DNA of 64,000 bases from Candidatus Obscuribacterales bacterium. GTDB lineage: Bacteria; Cyanobacteriota; Vampirovibrionia; Obscuribacterales; Obscuribacteraceae. Position numbers and translations under genes: made by a program. This document shows positions 61,034 through 64,000 of the stretch, piece by piece; the stretch's first letter is position 1, and each line of letters starts with the position of its first letter. A model generated the notes under the pieces. It was not told where the DNA came from. It saw only the letters and a list, made by a program, of their open reading frames with translations, and did not search any database. The DNA is taken from positions 1 through 64,000 of the forward strand of contig JAIERK010000089.1 of NCBI GenBank assembly GCA_019746975.1, written 5' to 3'.

Positions 61034-62602
61034 CTACTCCTTTGTCATCAAGACCAACCAGTCATTGACTCTTTGCGAATTATAGTGGAGCCCGTCCCTG
61101 GCGCACGCCAGCAGTCGTTCCGGAGGATTGAGAAGATAAAACCTCACCGTACCCGGTGGCAAGAGGCGATTCAAATTGTCCGGTTTTGACAACCATAGGA
61201 TGCGATTTTTTCTGAGTCGATAGCGATGGCTCAGTCCTCGCAAACAGATCAGATTGTGTCGTTGCGCGTCTGTTGAGACAATAAGTGTACTGGGATCTTT
61301 ACCTAATATTCGAATGAGAGCCATCTGCTTCGGTCCGAACGTACTGCGTTCTTGATCGTAAGTTTCGTAAATTGAACCCGAGACGCAGCACACAAATAGA
61401 AAGCCCGCAGCCAGATAAGCGGTCTTCCTTTTCCAGGCGGTCGCACTTCTTCCGTAATGCCAGCAGGCAAAAGTTACAAAGAATATCTGCGCAATTAAGA
61501 ACTGAAGGTTGTATCTAGGCACAACAGACAAGATTTTTGCGACAGGTAAGAGAAACAGACAGAAATGCAATCCACAGATCAAACCCAGGTAAATGAATGC
61601 TTGCCTGTTAAAGCGATAAACGCAAAGCGCTGAAAACAACGTCGCGGAAAACATCAAACAACATAACGAAAAAATCTGCAGACTGATCGGATCGAATAAA
61701 TAACTACTTTGGAAGAGAAATGGCAGCCCGAAATTTGTAATCCAGTCATTAAAGCTCCAAACCATATGCGGCATCTGGGTCCAACGGAGCCACTTCATTG
61801 CCTCGCGATAGTGAAACAGATAGTCAAATATGGTCGGCGAAGCTATCAGTAATGCCAATAGCGATGCCAAAAGCGCTGCGCACAAAGCTCTCGTTAGCCG
61901 CCCCCGCCATGGTTTTTCCCTGACAATTGCATAAGCGATGTGTACCATGAAGATCGGACCGATGGAAAGTGATGCGTAGAAGCCACAACCTGTAATTAGC
62001 GAATACAGCATCCAGTAGCGAATTTGTCTACTTCGATACGCGAAGAGGAACGATGCCGACGACAACAGCGTGAAGAAAATTACAAAAGAAGCTTCCCGAA
62101 GTTCTCGCGAAAAGTGCACTGCCAGTGGTGACACAAGAAAAAAAGCGGTTACGAGTAGCGCTGGGCATCGAGCTCGAAACAACTCGAGTCCTAGCCAATA
62201 AGCTGCTCCAACCGCAAACAGTCCGATTACAGCCATGCACATTCGCAATCGACCGATATCGTAGCCGAATAATTTTCCCCAATAGAACAGCGTGACATAG
62301 AGCATGGGACGATAGAGCTTGCAGTCTTCCAGCGCGGTTAGAACGCTTGCCATCGTCGTCGCTTTTCGAGGTCTTTGCTCGATCTTGTTTAGTTCTTGCA
62401 AGGTTAGTATCCGATCTGACGCCGCCCAATATGCCTCCTTAAATGAATGCCCTGACAGCCACATGAGCGTCATGGCTTCATCACCCCAGACGACTGCGCG
62501 ATTTAAATCCCATAGACGAAAGAATATTCCGAATGCTAACGCAAGCGAGATGCCAGTAGTAACCGCAAGTCGTCTTTGCATCGGTGTGAATAATCGGAAC
62601 AT
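61034..62602 (-). CDS. GT-C-type membrane glycosyltransferase (ArnT/PMT-like)
   Basis: The 522-residue protein has about eleven membrane helices. An acidic pair in the first outer loop ('NRAVVWGDEAMTLMW') and 'VHFSRELREASF' near residue 170 match the GT-C dolichyl/undecaprenyl-phosphate-sugar mannosyltransferase superfamily, in which the first-loop acidic residues are catalytic. It would transfer a lipid-linked sugar to an exported acceptor (protein or glycolipid). A soluble C-terminal part (about 425-522) follows. The acceptor is unknown. Confidence 0.82.
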   Translation of the reverse strand: MFRLFTPMQRRLAVTTGISLALAFGIFFRLWDLNRAVVWGDEAMTLMWLSGHSFKEAYWAASDRILTLQELNKIEQRPRKATTMASVLTALEDCKLYRPMLYVTLFYWGKLFGYDIGRLRMCMAVIGLFAVGAAYWLGLELFRARCPALLVTAFFLVSPLAVHFSRELREASFVIFFTLLSSASFLFAYRSRQIRYWMLYSLITGCGFYASLSIGPIFMVHIAYAIVREKPWRGRLTRALCAALLASLLALLIASPTIFDYLFHYREAMKWLRWTQMPHMVWSFNDWITNFGLPFLFQSSYLFDPISLQIFSLCCLMFSATLFSALCVYRFNRQAFIYLGLICGLHFCLFLLPVAKILSVVPRYNLQFLIAQIFFVTFACWHYGRSATAWKRKTAYLAAGFLFVCCVSGSIYETYDQERSTFGPKQMALIRILGKDPSTLIVSTDAQRHNLICLRGLSHRYRLRKNRILWLSKPDNLNRLLPPGTVRFYLLNPPERLLACARDGLHYNSQRVNDWLVLMTKE

Positions 62603-62719
62603 CTATATGGGCAAATCGGAATCGAAAGCAAATGTCGCTGGACTATAGTTGCTCGAAGAAAACGCCAGGGCGAGTACTGATGCCACAAGTGCTTTTCATG
62701 CGCCATTCAGCAGTTGACA

Positions 62720-63082
62720 CTACTTTATCCGACTGAGGACTAGTCTGAAATATAGCTCGAGGTCCACACGCGAGATTCCGTCTTTATGATCGGGATCACC
62801 TTCGTGGGCGGAGTTGGCTATCTCTGCCTGATTGGAAAGAAGAAAATGAATGTATGACTTGTCCCGCATCGGAGTGCTCGCGTCGTTCATCGCTGCGCTG
62901 AGCTCGTTGGTCTCGATAAAACCGTTGCCGTTGGCGTCCAACCGGTCGAATGACTCATATGCATACTTCTTGATCTGCTCCATATTCTGCCGAACTGGCG
63001 AAGCTTTTTGAAAGCTTCCAGTTGTAGTCACAGAAGATTGAGAGAACCAGGCATTCTGAAAATCATCGTCTTTATCGTTCAC
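62720..63082 (-). CDS. EF-hand calcium-binding protein
   Basis: The start is GTG 63082 (MNDKDDDFQNAW), with GGGAGGAG six bases upstream, rather than the TTG at 63106. The 120-residue protein has one canonical EF-hand loop, 'DANGNGFIETNE', with ligands at positions 1, 3, 5 and 12, preceded by a helix ('IKKYAYESFDRL'). A second, degenerate loop ('DPDHKDGISRVD') has Gly shifted by one residue. There is no signal peptide. It is likely a small cytoplasmic calcium sensor or buffer. Confidence 0.85.
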   Translation of the reverse strand: MNDKDDDFQNAWFSQSSVTTTGSFQKASPVRQNMEQIKKYAYESFDRLDANGNGFIETNELSAAMNDASTPMRDKSYIHFLLSNQAEIANSAHEGDPDHKDGISRVDLELYFRLVLSRIK

Positions 63083-63515
63083 GGTCAACTCCTCCCGGCT
63101 GGGCAATCGTCACTTCATTGTTCCCCGATAGCGCGTTTATAAGCCCACTGCTTTGCAGCCGCTTCACGGCTTCCGATAAAAGTACACGACGTCAAGATGG
63201 AAGTGCTTAACGAACGGATCTCAAATCGCGCAATTTTTATAAAGTCCTTTCGCAATTCATAATCTGCACCGACCCGTCTGTAATGTCGAAAAGCCCATCT
63301 AGTGAACGAAATCCGCCTCTTGTGATTCAATCGCATTTGCGCGAACGATTCTCATCACTATTGAGAACGCCCATCTGATGCCAATTTGAGTGTATTTTCC
63401 GCGGGTCCCATTTGGTAATACAATATTGGCTCCTGACGTAAGATTGTTGCATCGATGCCGACACGCGTTCGCTGTTGTCAGCGGCTGCCGGGCCAGAGCA
63501 TCAAAGGAGTGTGCC
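63083..63515. other. Divergent intergenic region, no gene
   Basis: About 430 bases between the EF-hand gene and the divergent His-rich gene. The two leftward frames here (63115-63336, 63299-63559) have no ribosome binding sites, and the second runs into the rightward gene. Confidence 0.4.
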
Positions 63516-64000
63516 GTGACTGACGTTGCAGAAATTTTGCATAACATTGCCGACCACACCGAGACCTTTCATCGTTTTTTGAGCGAAACAGGACTCAACA
63601 GTGAACTAAAATCACGACTCATCGATCACATTATTCTTGAAGAACGTGAGAATACCGCGAAGCTTCACCAATTGCACGGCACCAATCCATCCGCACTCAC
63701 ACAGAAGCTGCTGGACCATAGCTATATTCTCCAGAAGATCATGGGCGAAGGCACGATGCCAACTGATTTGAAGCAAGAACTTCTTCACCATTTTATTGAA
63801 GAACATGAAGAGTGGCAAAAGGACTTACTAGGTACCCCAAGTGGTCACGTAGAAGCAGGCTCGCCTCCACCAGCCAAGGGCACCGAGCACGGTGCCGGCG
63901 CCCACCAGCATCAAGGGCATGGCGGACAGGGTCATCATGGTGCACAACAGCAGCATGGGCACGCAGCACGCGGTAGTGAGCTCTCGCACGGCGGGCACTC
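63516..64000 (+). CDS. Two-repeat helical protein with His/Gly-rich tail, 3' end outside window
   Basis: The frame starts at GTG 63516 with AAGGAG six bases upstream and stays open to the window end (at least 161 residues). The first 110 residues contain two related units, about 14-55 and 68-105, sharing 'DHxxxxxxxxxExxxxxxLKxxLxxHxIxEExE'. Each ends in a helix rich in Glu and His ('LIDHIILEEREN', 'LLHHFIEEHEEW'), suggesting a metal-binding helical bundle. After residue 110 the sequence becomes rich in Gly, His, Gln and Ala ('HQHQGHGGQGHHG'), typical of metal-binding or sticky extensions. Family unknown. Confidence 0.75.
   Translation, partial: MTDVAEILHNIADHTETFHRFLSETGLNSELKSRLIDHIILEERENTAKLHQLHGTNPSALTQKLLDHSYILQKIMGEGTMPTDLKQELLHHFIEEHEEWQKDLLGTPSGHVEAGSPPPAKGTEHGAGAHQHQGHGGQGHHGAQQQHGHAARGSELSHGGH

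Noticed and set aside
63299-63559. 86-codon leftward frame
   Set aside because: It runs over the start and ribosome binding site of the rightward His-rich gene.
1-64000. CRISPR arrays, tRNA/rRNA genes, insertion sequences, prophage
   Set aside because: Looked for by eye on both strands; no regular direct-repeat array, cloverleaf, transposase or integrase was recognised. A tRNA scan would settle the tRNA question.

Overview
The window looks like chromosome of a non-photosynthetic relative of cyanobacteria, most likely the Obscuribacterales/Vampirovibrionia ('Melainabacteria') type. This is inferred from the style of the gene content, not from a marker gene: many TPR and low-complexity secreted proteins, a Flp-type pilin, a kinase fused to a long helical tail, TraB/GumN proteins and very large repeat proteins, at roughly 50% GC. 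No rRNA, tRNA, CRISPR array, transposase, integrase or phage gene was seen.

Layout. 1-8 kb: the end of a membrane PAS/histidine-kinase-like protein, a TPR protein, a radical SAM protein of the SPL type, a Flp pilin and an ATP-dependent 5-oxoprolinase-like fusion (HyuA+HyuB). 8-17 kb: a 1415-residue kinase/helical-repeat protein, a polytopic membrane protein, a GGDEF-like protein without its GGDEF signature, an unrecognised protein with a possible primase-like C-terminus, and a gene-poor stretch full of perfect inverted repeats (16.5-17.2 kb). 17-28 kb: two large proteins of unknown role (842 and 2592 residues) separated by a strong terminator. 28-31 kb: a YceI protein and a compact TetR (NemR-like) locus with three copies of one operator and two tiny genes. 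31-36 kb: a secreted TPR protein, a thioredoxin-like gene interrupted by an in-frame TGA that carries a SECIS-like hairpin, and a duplicated-domain secreted protein. 36-45 kb: a leftward four-gene operon of secreted proteins (a small domain protein, an apparently active TraB/GumN protein, an apparently inactive TraB/GumN paralogue, and a TPR/low-complexity/WD40 protein), next to an aldo/keto reductase. 46-50 kb: a 950-residue protein related in style to the 2592-residue one, and an unknown secreted protein. 50-55 kb: a leftward operon of an APC-type permease, a low-complexity protein and a membrane protein. 56-64 kb: a filamentous-haemagglutinin-like protein with a FecR-like C-terminus, small membrane proteins, a GT-C glycosyltransferase, an EF-hand protein and a His-rich protein that runs off the end.

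How genes work together. The best-supported circuit is at 29.3-30.6 kb. The regulator resembles NemR, including a conserved Cys in a 'GCL' context. A TAGAC-N5-GTCTA palindrome sits between the -35 and -10 of the first gene, at the end of that gene, and over the tetR promoter, which predicts a self-repressing regulon answering electrophile or oxidant stress, with two tiny proteins as targets. The most unusual single observation is the TGA codon at 33222, where the sequence fits a selenocysteine codon better than a random nonsense mutation. A recurring theme is signalling proteins that have lost catalytic residues (histidine kinase, GGDEF, receiver, TraB).
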